DNA from: Physcomitrium patens
Taxonomy: Eukaryota > Streptophyta > Bryopsida > Funariales > Funariaceae
Direction: 5' to 3'
Length of the DNA: 64,000 nucleotides
Assembly (NCBI RefSeq): GCF_000002425.4
Contig: NC_037262.1
Span: 3,540,080-3,604,079, forward strand
Below the pieces are notes generated by a model. The model worked only from the letters and a program-made list of their open reading frames with translations. It was not told where the DNA came from and made no database searches. Position 1 is the stretch's first letter, and each line of letters begins with the position of its first letter. The position numbers and the translations under genes are program-made. Below, one piece after another: positions 1 through 11,400 of this stretch.

Positions 1-149
1 GAAATTTGTTGCATAACGAGCAAGAGCGGAAGTTAAAAAGGAATCATCAACAAAGTTGGATTAAACTATGGTTGCATGTCTATCGGTATATCTAAGTATA
101 TCCAGAAGCTGATTGACATCAAATATTTTAGAAGTAAATATAGTTAGAG

Positions 150-2500
150 AAATTGCCAAGAGTACTTGCAAAAAATTTGGTCAATAGACCAATGTTTCCC
201 TTGAGGCTGTTAAATGCGAGTGAGAGAATTATAAAAGAATTGGATATTCCATTGGATACGTTTTCAATAATAGAAGCTTCCAATTCTATCAAAACTGGTT
301 CTATAGAGTGGCATAAATTACTAGTCAATAAGGGCCAATTTAGTGTATTTCAAAATCCATTGTTTTCACCTTCAATTCAATTGAATAACTTAGTAAGAGA
401 AAATAATAGCAAATTGAAGAAACTTGAAAATTCAGAACAATCAATTAGAGAAGGCACCAGTTGTTTTGACAAAAGATTAAGTAAAAAATATTATTCTCTT
501 CAATGGCATAGGGTAGTCCAGCAATTCCAATAGCAATACAAATGGATGACGTGAGCAATTGCAGAATGAACATAGCTCCATTACCTACTTTTAGGAGTTT
601 TCCGGGTTCGGATCTTGATCAACATTTGTCTTAGTTTCTGACAACATGTATAGCCAATAATGGAAGAATTGAAGATATTTGGTTACGATGGTTGCTAGCA
701 ACTTTAAAGGACATGGCATTTGAATGATACAACCGTCAACCATTGGATCAATTTCTTAATTGAAAAGCATTGAAGAATACATTTTTAATCCATTTTTGCC
801 CAATTGGTTTTGAGGATCCACTTTGAGAAAGATTAATGAGTAGCAAAATGGATCCAGGAGAGGCAGTGGAATCATACTATGGTTGTGTCGCAGATATACT
901 CCGCAAGTGGCCAAATCACCAAATGCCAAAGGCTTTTGTGTTATCCATATTAATAAACGGATTACACCCATCCAAACTAAAAATATTTGTAAAAGAGGCT
1001 CAACCAAATACGGTAACTGCATGTCTTAATAGAGCTAAGGTTTGGAAGAAATACTATTATGATCAATTTTTAAGTACGGGTACCACGATGATTCCAATTC
1101 AAGGCAGTTATCAAAATCCGACTTATGGAATAGTGGATAATTATCCACAGATGTTAGAAATAGTGGCCAATTCCAATGCCAATATTCAGGGGCCAGTTAA
1201 AGTCATCCCATTGCAAGCTATACCACCAAAAGTAATAAGAGCATATGCTCCTTATTTTCCATATCAACAACAAGCGATAGAGTTATCAATAATACCAGCT
1301 CCAAAAGATTCTAATGAAACCTTGTTATTAAATGTGACAAAGAAAATGGAAGAAATGGTGGTTAATATGGCCAAGGATAAGAAGAAGAGGCACAAGCCTA
1401 CCAATACTAGGACCAATGTATAGTGCAGTAATTGTAAGGACTATGGTCATTTGGTAACATAATGTCCTTCATCCTCACAAATGATGGATCAATGTACATT
1501 TTGTGGAGGAAAGCACTTAATAGCTAATTGTTGGAATTGGCAAAGGTAACAACAATTCAGTAATCAGACCATGATTCTACCAACTCACTGGGATATCAAT
1601 CAAGTTTGATTGAAAAATACGTTTGGATGGAATAGAAATCGATCTAATCAATAAAATCAAGCATTCAATAACTTTCAAAATTTCAATTTTAATTAGAGAT
1701 CTGTATCAAACCCTCAACACTACAGGAAAGAGCACTGGAGGTATTAGCAATATGCTCCACCTGCGTCATCAAATGAAGTACCCTTCGTACCAACAGAATA
1801 ACCAGGATCATTTTCTAATCCTACATAGAATAAGCCTAGTAGGTATATATTGGTGGAGACACCCATTATGCCTGATGGAGGTGCAAGAAGACCACTTTGT
1901 TGTTTCCATTGTAGACAGATTAATCATTATGCCAATGAATGTCTCAACTCCAGAGCCAATGACGATTATGCGCCAGTGTGTGGGAATTGCAAGCAATCGA
2001 GGCATACTTATCAGCAATATAATGCTCCGTTCAATTTCAATAGTCAAGATCAGCAGATCTAAAGCCAAGGAAAAATTGAGGAGATAAATCAAGGTCCTTA
2101 AGATTCTCCAATAAATCGGGTGGAATATATTCAAGCCGTTCTTATCAGGAGTCAACAAAAGGAAAAATGACCAATTCAACATTTCAGTGAGCTTGATGCG
2201 AAGTGCCAATTTGATCTAATTACGGGGACATCTAATCCAGGTCCTATTATGGGCCTCTTATCCAATATGAAACTTGACTCGATTGGGCAATTCAATGAGG
2301 TTCTGAATACGGAGGCTTTGGTTTCGTTTGAAGAGGTTCCATTCTCTATGTAGTTTTGAAAAATATCCTATCTGTTGAAAGATCTTCTTGGGGGTACAAA
2401 TTCCAAAGAAGCTCAAGCTATTGTTCCAATTTCAAGTCCAGGGTAGAAGAATATCTTATCTCTTGGAATTAAATTCAATCCAATAAAAAGAAAGAGTGCA
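150..2500 (+). pseudogene. Ty3/gypsy element 1: Gag relic with several CCHC zinc knuckles
   Basis: Decayed Gag region of a Ty3/gypsy retrotransposon; the left end lies outside the window. The stretch 590-1070 reads, with a few stops, as a retrotransposon Gag capsid domain, with pieces such as KWPNHQMPKAF and LSILINGLHPSKLK. Zinc knuckles follow in the same frame: 1424-1465 (C-x2-C-x4-H-x4-C with a stop before the last Cys), 1493-1531 (x3 between Cys and His), 1901-1942 (C-x2-C-x4-H-x4-C), and a partial one near 1979. Knuckles bind the RNA genome during packaging. Open pieces are 836-1423 and 1850-2062, separated by stops and frame changes. A segment at 2140-2330 recurs inside the LTR at 62.0-62.35 kb. 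Family-level call is firm; no product is expected. Confidence 0.8.
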
Positions 2501-2535
2501 TTAGAAATTACCTTAAATATGGAACCCATGACATT

Positions 2536-2937
2536 TTGAAAGATCTGGACGCTATTCGGCCTTCTATTTCTATGAAGCAACTTCTAACGGTTGTATTAGA
2601 ATACTGTTCTACATTGAATTTATCGTTAACATGGCATAGGCAACGCAATAAGGAAGTCTATGAAGTCAGTTTGAACCTTGACCCAAGTGCACCAACCATC
2701 GATGTTTTGATTGACGGTGTTATGAGCTTGGGTGTTTACATGGATGGTGGTTCCAGTGTCAATTTAATGAACGCTGATACAATAGATGCTTTAGATTCAG
2801 AACACTTAGTATCTACAACATTGGTGTTAAGGATGACAGATCACAGCTGGGTTAAACCAATAGATATTTTATGGAGTGTTCAAACTATAATTATCGGTAT
2901 TGCATATGAAATTGACTATATTTTCTTTTGGTTATAA
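2536..2937 (+). pseudogene. Element 1: retroviral-type aspartic protease relic
   Basis: An open stretch of 133 codons between Gag and RT, in the RT frame. It contains a hydrophobic strand followed by D-G-G-S-S at 2743-2757, at the place where retropepsins carry the catalytic D-T/S-G. The middle residue is changed, so catalysis is doubtful. The frame after 2937 continues as broken pieces towards the RT. In Ty3/gypsy elements this enzyme cuts the Gag-Pol polyprotein. Position and motif support the call; the rest of the fold is too diverged to judge by eye. Confidence 0.6.
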
Positions 2938-3093
2938 CATTTGACTTTATCATATCCAATTTTATTGGCACGACCTTGGCTTTATTAAGCGAAGGCTAAG
3001 AAAGATTGAGGTCAGGGTACTTTGACAATTGACAAGGACAGAGATAAAATGGTGTTATAAATGTACCTAGTACACTATCATAAAGAGTCTTAA

Positions 3094-4494
3094 TTGTCAG
3101 CTTCTGAATTGACGTCAAATGATGAACTTAGCTCCAATGATGACATAATAGCACCAATTGCGAAGGCACTCGTGGAAGCAACCCAATCTCCTAGAGTAGT
3201 GTACCAATGTGGAGGTCCGAAGGAGTACTTGATATATGTGCTGGATTTGGAAATCTCTACTAAAGTTAGTATTGATTGGATAATCAAATATGATATGCAC
3301 CATGTGAGTGCTCTGGACACAAGATTTAGTACTTCGAACATGTCGGACTTCCTAACTGATTTTAAACCAACGTGGGAGTTGAAACAAAATATCGCCCATG
3401 TACCTTTATGTCAAACTATCAACATGGCGACCACAGCAGAGCCTCGGATAATTAAGTTCTATGAAGATATTAAAGAGCAGGAGTTAACCTACTGGACAAA
3501 ATTTTTCTTACATCATAAATTAGCTTTTGCTTGAACTTATGATGATCTAAAAGGTATCCCTGTTGAAGTCTGTGAACATCGTATCATTTTAGAGAAGAAC
3601 GCTAAACCGGTACAGTAGAGGCAACATCACCTTAATCCTAAATATTCTCTCATAGTGAAGGAGAAATTGGACAAGCTTCTTGTGGTTGGTTTTATTTATC
3701 CAGTATCGAATAATGAGTGGGTTTTTCCAATCGAGATGGTGCTGAAAAAGAACAGAAAAATTCGAATTTGTCAAAATTTTTGAAAACTTAATGCGGCTAC
3801 TAAGAAAGATTACTTCCCATTATCTTTCATAGATAGTATATTGGACATCATAGCATGTCACAAATATTATTCATTCCTCGATGGATTTTCCGAATATAAT
3901 CAAGTTCAAATTGTATCGGAAGACCAGCTCAAGACAACCTTTACTATGGATTGGAGCACATTTGCTTATTGCATGATGCCTTTTGGGTTATGCAATGTCC
4001 CAGCCACGTTTCAAAGAGTAATGACTCAAGCCTTCTAAGACTATCTTTGGATATTTATAGACATCTTTTTAGATGACTTTTATGCATTCAGTACTAAACA
4101 AGATCATTTTAGTTGTGTATGTAAATGTTTGGCTTAATGTACTAAGTTTGGAATATCATTGAACTCAGAGAAGTGTCAATTTGATATTTCGTCTAGAAAA
4201 TTATTAGGACATATCATCTCCAGTTGTGGTATTGCTATGGATCCTAACAAAGTACAACATATAATAAACTTGTCCAAATCAGAGACGGTCTTCGGTATTC
4301 GAGGGATTGTTGGCCATTTTAGTTATTATCGCCACTTTATTTATTCGTTTGGAGTTATTTGTCAATCTTTAACGAACTTACTGAAGAAACCTTCGTCAGA
4401 TGGGACTAGTCCCCTTTGGACCATGGAGTGTACTGTGGCCTTTGAGGCATTAAAGTCAAAATTGGTTTCTGCTCTAATTTTGGATAAATTTCAA
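3094..4494 (+). pseudogene. Element 1: reverse transcriptase relic
   Basis: One reading frame from 3094 to 4494, with internal stops near 3532, 3616, 3781, 4036 and 4135, reads as a Ty3/gypsy reverse transcriptase. Recognisable parts are the primer-grip lead-in (KLDKLLVVGFIYPV), the palm strand FLDGFSEYNQV, the segment MPFGLCNVPATFQRVM, the catalytic box written FLDD at 4066-4077 (Y-x-D-D family), and the connection helix GIVGHFSYYRHFI. The stops mostly stand where Gln or Trp would be expected. The frame ends abruptly at about 4494 where the RNase H should begin (see next entry). Identity is secure; it is inactive. Confidence 0.9.
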
Positions 4495-4660
4495 GTTCGT
4501 TGGCATGGGCCGTATTGGATGATTGAAGATTTTTTCTATGGATCTATTCAATTGGAAGATTTTATGGACCATTGATTCAGTACCTGCATTAACGGGAACA
4601 GATTACGATTATTTAATACATAACACCCGGGATAGGTTTTTATTTTTTGGGGGAGGTGAT
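4488..4660 (+). pseudogene. Element 1: integrase C-terminal (GPY/F) fragment fused to RT by deletion
   Basis: Directly after the RT connection domain (ending LDKFQ) the same frame continues as RWHGPYWMIEDF, then IQLEDF, a stop, and INGNRLRLF. This is the pattern of the GPY/F module and tail at the C-terminus of Ty3/gypsy integrases. The RNase H, the zinc-binding HHCC region and the D,D,E core that normally lie between are absent. The simplest reading is one internal deletion of more than 1 kb that kept the frame. The join is near 4494. Confidence 0.7.
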
Positions 4661-4999
4661 TTCGAATGGACTCATCATAGACGTAGATATGGTGTAAGTG
4701 CATTAGAGTGTAGAGGTGGCTGAAAGGATAGTTAGTAATTACTAATGTGTGAGATGGGATGGATGTGAAAAATGGATAGTATGGATAACATGTTGTCATT
4801 ATCACCAAGTAGTAAAAGAATAGGAATGAGGCACCAATTAGAGGTCATTTTGTGGTGTCGTTTTGGATTGTTTTTTTTTCTAAGATTGCCATTTCTTATG
4901 TTTCTTGTATATTCGAGAGTAGTAGTTCCAATTAAGAGTTTGAGAGAGGGAGCATCATGGCAATTGAAAGTACAAAGCTAGCTATAGATAAAAAGGACA

Positions 5000-6173
5000 G
5001 TGGCTGAAATGTGAGAACTAGACATGCATTAAAACCACCTTTTATAATAATCGTTACCAATATAGAGCCGATGAAGTTGGATATTTGCTGGACACCAAGA
5101 AGAATAAAAGACTTTTGAAATACATAGTTGTTCTAATTTTTGTACTAGTCAGATTGCTTACCATCAATTAATATGTCATTAGTAGAAGAATATATCGCAA
5201 ATCACAACCCAGAGGATGGATTGAGTATCGTACAAGGATAAATTATCAGGATTGATGGAACAATCCTGGAAAAGATGATGTTTCTTCCCATTGGAGAGTT
5301 TACGATAGAGGTTGATGACTCAAGTGACTTCAGTCCAAGAAGATATTTCAAGGGAGGTATGTTGGCCTTTGAGAAGAACCGAGGTTGATAGACTGCTGAG
5401 GTAATTTCATCAGAACTCATAGAATGGTTCTATTTTGTGGTGAGGCGGTTAGGATTGTACCGACATTCCATATGTATGTCCAAACTGTTATTGTATGCAA
5501 CGATGGAGGTGCTTGAAGGGATGGTGTTCAACTGAACAACTTACATAGCCACTCGTATTCATGCAAAGATAGGAGCCAAGTAGAAATTGGAGAATCCAAG
5601 TTGGTTTTGGAGCAGAAATTGGTTCACCAATATGAGTCTTGGAGGAAAAAAAAAGAACACATCTTATGAATTGTGGGAGGACAATAGAATGAATTGATCT
5701 AGAATTGCAAGACATGAGATTTGGAATGGGAGAAACTCAAATGTCAGTTGCAAGCAGAAAGAGACAAGGCAAAGTTATTGACAAAAGAAAAAGTGACATT
5801 GAGTGACCAATGCAGATGCGAAACGGAGAAGTTGAGGTCCAAAACTGAAGTTTTATAAGATGAGGTAGCAAAATTGATGGAAGAGTTAACAGTGAGAAGT
5901 TGATCACAAGCATCAATTGAAGATGTTCCAAAATGGATGAATCAACAACAACATCAGTTGGGACTCCGTGATGCCCAGATCTTGAAACTAGAAGCTCAAG
6001 TCCGTGAATTGGGAGAGTATAATGAAGATCTGTCAAACCCATTGAAGAAGGAGTCAATGGACGGATTGGAGGAGGAAGAAGATTTGAATTTAGAATTAGA
6101 ATCCGTAGAACCCACATTAGATAATGCAGCAAATGATCAATTGAGTGGGCCAAAGAAAATAATAATTTTGTAG
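5000..6173 (+). pseudogene. Element 1: accessory ORF after pol, helical domain plus coiled coil
   Basis: Downstream of the integrase remnant the plus strand carries a further broken reading frame in three pieces. Around 5010-5110 (frame of pol) it reads with few stops. From 5174 it is open apart from single stops to about 5640, with the conserved-looking string DFSPRRYFKGGMLAFEKN and later MEVLEGMVFN. From 5727 to 6173, in a third frame with two stops, it is charged and heptad-like (KLKCQLQAERDKAK, then ILKLEAQVRELGEY) and ends in an acidic tail with a proper stop. This suggests an extra protein with a globular helical part and a C-terminal coiled coil. I do not recognise the family and infer no function. 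Frame changes near 5160 and 5650-5727 show it is dead here. Confidence 0.5.
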
Positions 6174-6179
6174 AGTTTT

Positions 6180-6950
6180 ATTAAGTAGTTTTTAGATGGG
6201 TAACAATTGTATTTTTGTGAGGATGCTGCACAGATAGGAGTGGGGCTATGTAAAATAGATATTAGTTTGTTTCTATAAGATATTGATAAAATAGACTAAT
6301 AGTCCATAGAATAGTCAGTTCAGGAGGACGAATGGTTAACTTAGTTATTAAAAGTGGTTAATTACAAGATTACAATTAGAATCTGGGAATAGAGAGTAAG
6401 TATATAGGAGTTGTAGAAGTTAGTCTAAGTGCTCGACTGTGATAGTCATGAGCCAAGGTTAAGCTTGGTGCTACCTCTTTATTTTTCTTTGTTGCTAAAG
6501 AATAATGGATAGTTTTTGAATACTGAGAAGTGAGTTTGTGGAATAAATCAGAGATTGACTTATGAGTTATTGATTATGTAATTGGAATACTAAGTGATTG
6601 AATTATATAAAGAGTTATTGGAAGATTATGATTGTTGTTTATTGAGAGCTGTATATATTTCGACAAAGTAAGTTGGTGATTATAGAAATTATGTGAATTT
6701 AGATTGATTAGAGTGAAGTCTATTAATTCTAGCGTTGGATGGAAATTATGTCTTTTGAGCACTCTTTTGAAAGTACATAGTTACACACTATTGTTATCAA
6801 TTGATGAAGGAGTATTGTTATTGGGAGAAAGCATTGTAATATTTCTTGGTATTTTAGTGGTTCAAAATACGGTTAATTGTGTGACCCTATTAAGTAAAAC
6901 TCATGCACTTAGTCTTTCCTTGTGTTTAAATTCCCCTATATAGGTTTATT
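6180..6950 (+). other. Non-coding stretch after element 1, possible 3' LTR
   Basis: AT-rich and without a convincing coding frame. Position directly after the accessory ORF fits a 3' LTR, and the general texture (T-rich and G/A-rich blocks alternating) resembles other LTRs in the window. The matching 5' LTR lies outside, so no LTR pair can be aligned. Low support. Confidence 0.25.
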
Positions 6951-6999
6951 TTGAAAAAAATTGAAGAATAAGTAAAATGACAATCACAAAAATGCATCA

Positions 7000-7975
7000 T
7001 GAATATAAACTGGATTTCAATTGACAGCATTATTAGTTATTTTGCCACTACATAATTTTTTTTTAAATCTATTAAATTTATGAAAAAACAACTTAGATGA
7101 TTTTAGTGCCTATTTACAAAAAAATACGGAATTAGCAATTCAATAGAGGAATAAATTAAGAATTTTGGAATCTTTTTTTTGGATAAGATTTTATAAGACT
7201 CCAATAAAATGCTTATATATTTTTTTTAATGTGATTATCAAGAAATAATTAGAAAATAAGAATTAATAGAAATTAATTTATTTTTAAAAAAAGAACATGA
7301 AACATTCAACAATTAGAAGAAAATTTAGAATAGTATGATCTATAATTGAATCTTAAACAAAAAAATGCATATGATAATATTATAGCTTCCATAATAAAAA
7401 AAAACATGGATATATTTTTTTCTAAATAGACCTACAAGAATTAATAAGATATTCTTCTACAAGACTTTTGCAACTAAAGTTTGATTAATATAAAAGATTG
7501 TTATATATATTGCATCATCAAAAAAAATTACATTATCACTTGACAAAGAAAGGACTATCCATTCTACATTCAAAATTCTACTAGATTGTGATAAAGATTC
7601 TTTTAATTCAATTAATAAGAGTTTTGACCGTACTAAGTTTATTTGCCAATCTTTACATATTATTAAGAATGAACTTTTGATGCAACATTGCTATTATTTG
7701 AGGTAGTTGATCATTCCTTTAGAGACATTTGAGATATTGATTGTTCATTAAGAAGAGCTACATAGTCATTGGTAGAGATTTTTACTAAATATTGTCAATG
7801 GTCTTGAAAAGAACTTAAGAAAAAATTGTAGCAATTTTTTTTTTTATTCTCAATAGTTTGGCCTCAAATAAAAATCCATATATTAAAAGAAAATATAAGG
7901 TTAAATTGAAGAATACTTCAAGCAAATATTGACTTTTCTAATTGGCTTCTTCAAATGTAGAATTTACATACATAT
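7000..7975 (+). pseudogene. Helitron-type PIF1-like helicase relic, N-terminal half
   Basis: Very AT-rich DNA that still reads as the PIF1-family helicase of plant Helitrons. At 7352 it starts QKNAYDNIIASI, matching the segment just before Walker A. A one-base slip in the T run near 7415-7421 moves the frame, after which FFYKTFATKV follows a ruined Walker A (7428-7445). Next comes HSTFKILLDCDKDSF near 7560-7605, and WPQIKIHILKENIRLN at 7859-7906, the usual sequence before motif III/IV. The frame changes again between 7700 and 7859. Sequence from 7000 to 7330 may be the linker ahead of the helicase but is too worn to be sure. These helicases unwind DNA during rolling-circle transposition. The gene continues at 9.9 kb after an insertion. 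Confidence 0.75.
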
Positions 7976-9890
7976 TATATATAATAAAGGTGGGGCTATG
8001 AGCCTAAAATCCACCATTCTATGGAATTAATACTACACAACAAGCTTGAGAGATAGAATAGAAGAACTTCCAATTGTAAAATTGTTAAGTTAGTTAAAAT
8101 GCGGAAGTTTGTAGTTGAATTAAAATTAATACTTTCTAAGAAATGATTATCAATATTAAATTAAAATATTAAAGAAATTTTTTTATCCGAAAATGATAAA
8201 AAATATAATTAATTAAGTTATTATTATTAACTCACAGTAAGAATAAAAACTTAAGTTCAAGTTAAAATTAAAAGTTAAAGTTGAAAATTAAATTTAAAAG
8301 TTTAAGTTAAAAATTAAAATTTAAGAGTTAAAAGTTAAAGTGAGAATATTAAAGATTAAAACTTAAAACTTAAAATTTATTTGTCAAAAGTCAAAATGTA
8401 GAGATTAAAAGTTATTGTGAAGATGAAAGTAAAAAATAAAATAAGAGAGGTAAAAGCGAAGGAACCTTGACAACATCCAAGGCTTGAAGGCAGTGATCTC
8501 CTTCTACTCCAAAATTTTCCAGAAATTGTAACTAGCTCCAAATTAGATGGTTCTTAGTTTTTTGCAAGGTTAACTTAAAGACGCTCTTGTTTCAATAAAT
8601 CTTATTGCAATATAATGATTTAATTGTGAGAATTGTTCCCTTGAAGTTGAGTGATCTAAACAGCCATGGCAACCAACCTCCTTCACTTCGAAATTTGCTA
8701 AAAATCCAAATCATCTTTAAATCTAGCAAAACTTATGCCTTTAAAAGCTTAACTTATAAAACTCAATGCTTCCATAATTTCAAATGAATCCAATTATAAG
8801 GCACTGAAAAATGCCTTCTCAGACTTGATTAATCCAAACTGCAAAGGTAATCAATTCTATTGCAGTCAAAATTTCATCAAAAATTCAATTCAACTTCAAA
8901 TTAAGCAAGCCTTATCTTATTAGAAAGCTAATAAAAAAAGCTAAAACTATAAGAAATTTTATTTTTAAAAAAAGAATTGACTAACTGATTGGAGGGAAAT
9001 CCAAAGCTCTTGAAACCCTTGGAAACTTGAAAGGCCAAGGGAGCTATCTACCATAATAAAATATGTTTTAAAATCCAATAATTATCATTCACAACTAAAA
9101 ATCCATGCACATCTGCCTATTAATTTACAATGAGATTTAACAATCTAAATGAAATTAAGATTAGGATCTTTGGCCAAATTTTGGCATGTCTTTGTCCTTC
9201 ACCAAAAGAAGAGAGAGAGAGGGCTTGGAAAACCAAACCTCTCTTATACAATTGAGTAGAGGCTTGTATAAGGGTGGCTACATCTCTACCCTTGATTTTT
9301 AAGATCCCTATTCTAGATCTATGGCCTTCATTCATCTAAAAGCTAATTTTTAATATTATCAGTGCTCTACTTGTATGTTGGAGGAGAAGATGCTGATCTT
9401 GTTTTCTTCACCCCATGAGGTGAATCCAATGCTACCATCACATTTGAAAGCCTCCATTAATTGAAAAAAACTATTTTGTTGCTTGAATTTGTTGAAGTTG
9501 AAGAAAAAGCTTCAAAACCATCATTACTAAACTTCACTAAATCTTTTAGGAAGTTCTAATTCTAATTCACTCTAAATCATATGAGATGATTGTAGGTGAA
9601 CTCATAGGCTCACAATCAATTCTTGTAGTAATTAATAATAATCTCTAAATTATTAAAATTAACCAAATTACTATTCTAATTTTCTAATTCTTATCATTTT
9701 AGTCTTAATTAATCTAACTCAAGGAATCAAGCTAGGATTTATACCATCAAAGGTTACAACCCTAAAAATTTAATAAAACTAGATTTTACTTATATAAATC
9801 CTAATCTATATGCTCAATTATCATAAAATAAGAAAAAAAATAAAAAAATAAAAATTTGGAACATAAATGGGAGCTCACAAGTCTATTTGA
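7976..9890. other. About 1.9 kb of inserted non-coding DNA inside the Helitron helicase
   Basis: The helicase reading stops near 7975 and resumes near 9.9 kb, so this block is an insertion or a divergent replacement. It begins near a short run of AT followed by GGTGGGGCTATG and has no recognisable coding frame. It is richer in C than its surroundings between 8450 and 9440, which may be the body of a non-autonomous or LTR element. I could not find terminal repeats or a target duplication by eye. Confidence 0.4.
8225..8420. repeat. Degenerate AAAATTAAAAGTT-type low-complexity repeat
   Basis: About 190 bp built from variants of AAGTTAAAATTAAA, repeated with period roughly 12-20 bp and many substitutions. 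No strand bias or coding potential. Confidence 0.6.
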
Positions 9891-9899
9891 ATTTTTTGT

Positions 9900-10640
9900 G
9901 GTTACATTAGTATTTATCAATATTTCTATTTTTTGCTTGTTAGTTTAAAAATGATACAAACTTATTGCTCCATAATACGTTTATGCTTCCTAGTAATATG
10001 ATTGTTGATTAATAATTAATATCTTTAATTATTATTTTTTATTCAAGGCTGATAAAAGTTTGTATAGCAAATGATATCCTAGTAAGATATATAATCATTT
10101 TATTTGCATAGAATGATGATTTAGAGAATATTAATGAAAATATTTTGGCCATATTTTTTTAAAAAAATAAGAATATTTTAATGTCAAAGATGGTCTTGAA
10201 AATAATAATATTTATTTAGTCAAATTCATCAAGTTCCTTAATCCATCTCAAAAACCTAAGTCAACGCTTTGTCTTAAGATTGACACTTTGGTGATGATTC
10301 TAAGAAATATTCCACCTCATGAAGAACTTTGTAATAGAACTCAATTGGTAATTATACAATTAATAAATCAAGTTCTTAAAGCAAAAATTCTTGAAAGCCA
10401 ATTTGCATGAAACATAATATTTATTCCATAGATTACATTAACTTTCATAATAAACAAACTTTTCTTTATTTAAAAAAAAAATCCAATATGTCTTATATTT
10501 ATAATTATAATAAATAAATTCCAAAGGAAATCAATAAAGTACATTGGTTTACATCTATAATATTATATATTTTTCTATGGTCAACTTTATATAGCACTTT
10601 TTCAATGTACTTCTTCTTGTTCTATCAAGATTCTTCTTTT
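9900..10640 (+). pseudogene. Helitron-type PIF1-like helicase relic, C-terminal half
   Basis: From about 10192 to 10635 one frame with only a few stops reads as the C-terminal half of a Helitron PIF1 helicase. Marker segments are VMILRNIPPHEELCNRTQLV (the LLRN-x-x-P-x-x-G-LCNGT block), a degraded ITL block, INKFQRKSIKYIGLHL (INKSQGQ-type motif V) and YGQLYIALFQCTSS at 10576-10617 (motif VI, normally HGQLYVALSR). Upstream, near 9970-10040, weaker matches to the preceding segment are present. With the half at 7.0-7.98 kb this is one dead gene. The Rep/HUH nickase domain and Helitron ends were not found. Confidence 0.8.
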
Positions 10641-10699
10641 AAGAAAGAAGAATTTAAATTCTACTTTTGATATTATTTTTTAAAAATTTTAATTAGATA

Positions 10700-10750
10700 T
10701 TTATTAATAATTTATTTTTTATTTTATTTTATTTTATTTTATTTTATTTA
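10700..10750. repeat. (ATTTT)n microsatellite
   Basis: Run of ATTTT units, about eight copies with small variations, in AT-rich spacer just after the Helitron relic. Confidence 0.8.
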
Positions 10751-11049
10751 TCTATATTTTCAAAATTCGACTCTAATATATATTTTAATATCTTAATATA
10801 ATTTTATATTTTTTTATATGTTTTAAAAAGTGATTCTTTTGATAAAATTAATTGATTTTTTGCATATTATCCACAATAATGACTATTTAGCTATCCCATT
10901 TTGTAGTTGAAAATTGAATTGGGTATTTCATTTCTTTCTTTTTTTTCTAAAAAAATTCTAAAAACTATTTTTTGGCTAATTATTATATCTTTCAATTTTT
11001 TTTCATTTGAGTCACATTTTTCTATGAAAACAACATGGATTCATATTGA

Positions 11050-11051
<2 letters not shown>

Positions 11052-11140
<89 letters not shown>
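11052..11140. repeat. (TA)n microsatellite
   Basis: Uninterrupted alternating TA of about 89 bp. The predicted small proteins over it are only I-Y dipeptide runs. Confidence 0.95.
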
Positions 11141-11144
<4 letters not shown>

Positions 11145-11242
11145 TTCAACACAATATAAACAATGTCATACATTACATATTATATTATACTTAAGCATCT
11201 TTCTCTTTGTAACTACTTATTTTTATGTAATTTTAAAGTAAA

Positions 11243-11299
<57 letters not shown>

Positions 11300-11400
11300 T
11301 TCAACACAATATAAACAATGTCATACATTACATATTATATTATACTTAAGCATCTTTCTCTTTGTAACTACTTATTTTTATGTAATTTTAAAGTAAACCA
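11141..11400. repeat. Perfect 105-bp direct duplication separated by (TA)n
   Basis: Positions 11141-11245 and 11296-11400 are identical over 105 bp, beginning GTCTTTCAACACAATATAAA and ending GTAAACCA. Between them lies a second (TA)n run of about 50 bp, so the unit is TA-array plus 105 bp, repeated twice. Perfect identity implies a recent event such as slippage or unequal exchange at the TA arrays. An assembly artefact is also possible. Confidence 0.95.

Noticed and set aside
5202-6153. Minus-strand ORFs of 72-138 codons
   Set aside because: They mirror the plus-strand accessory ORF and lack any recognisable feature.
10907-11396. Two overlapping small ORFs
   Set aside because: Their sequence is mostly I-Y dipeptides from the TA microsatellite.
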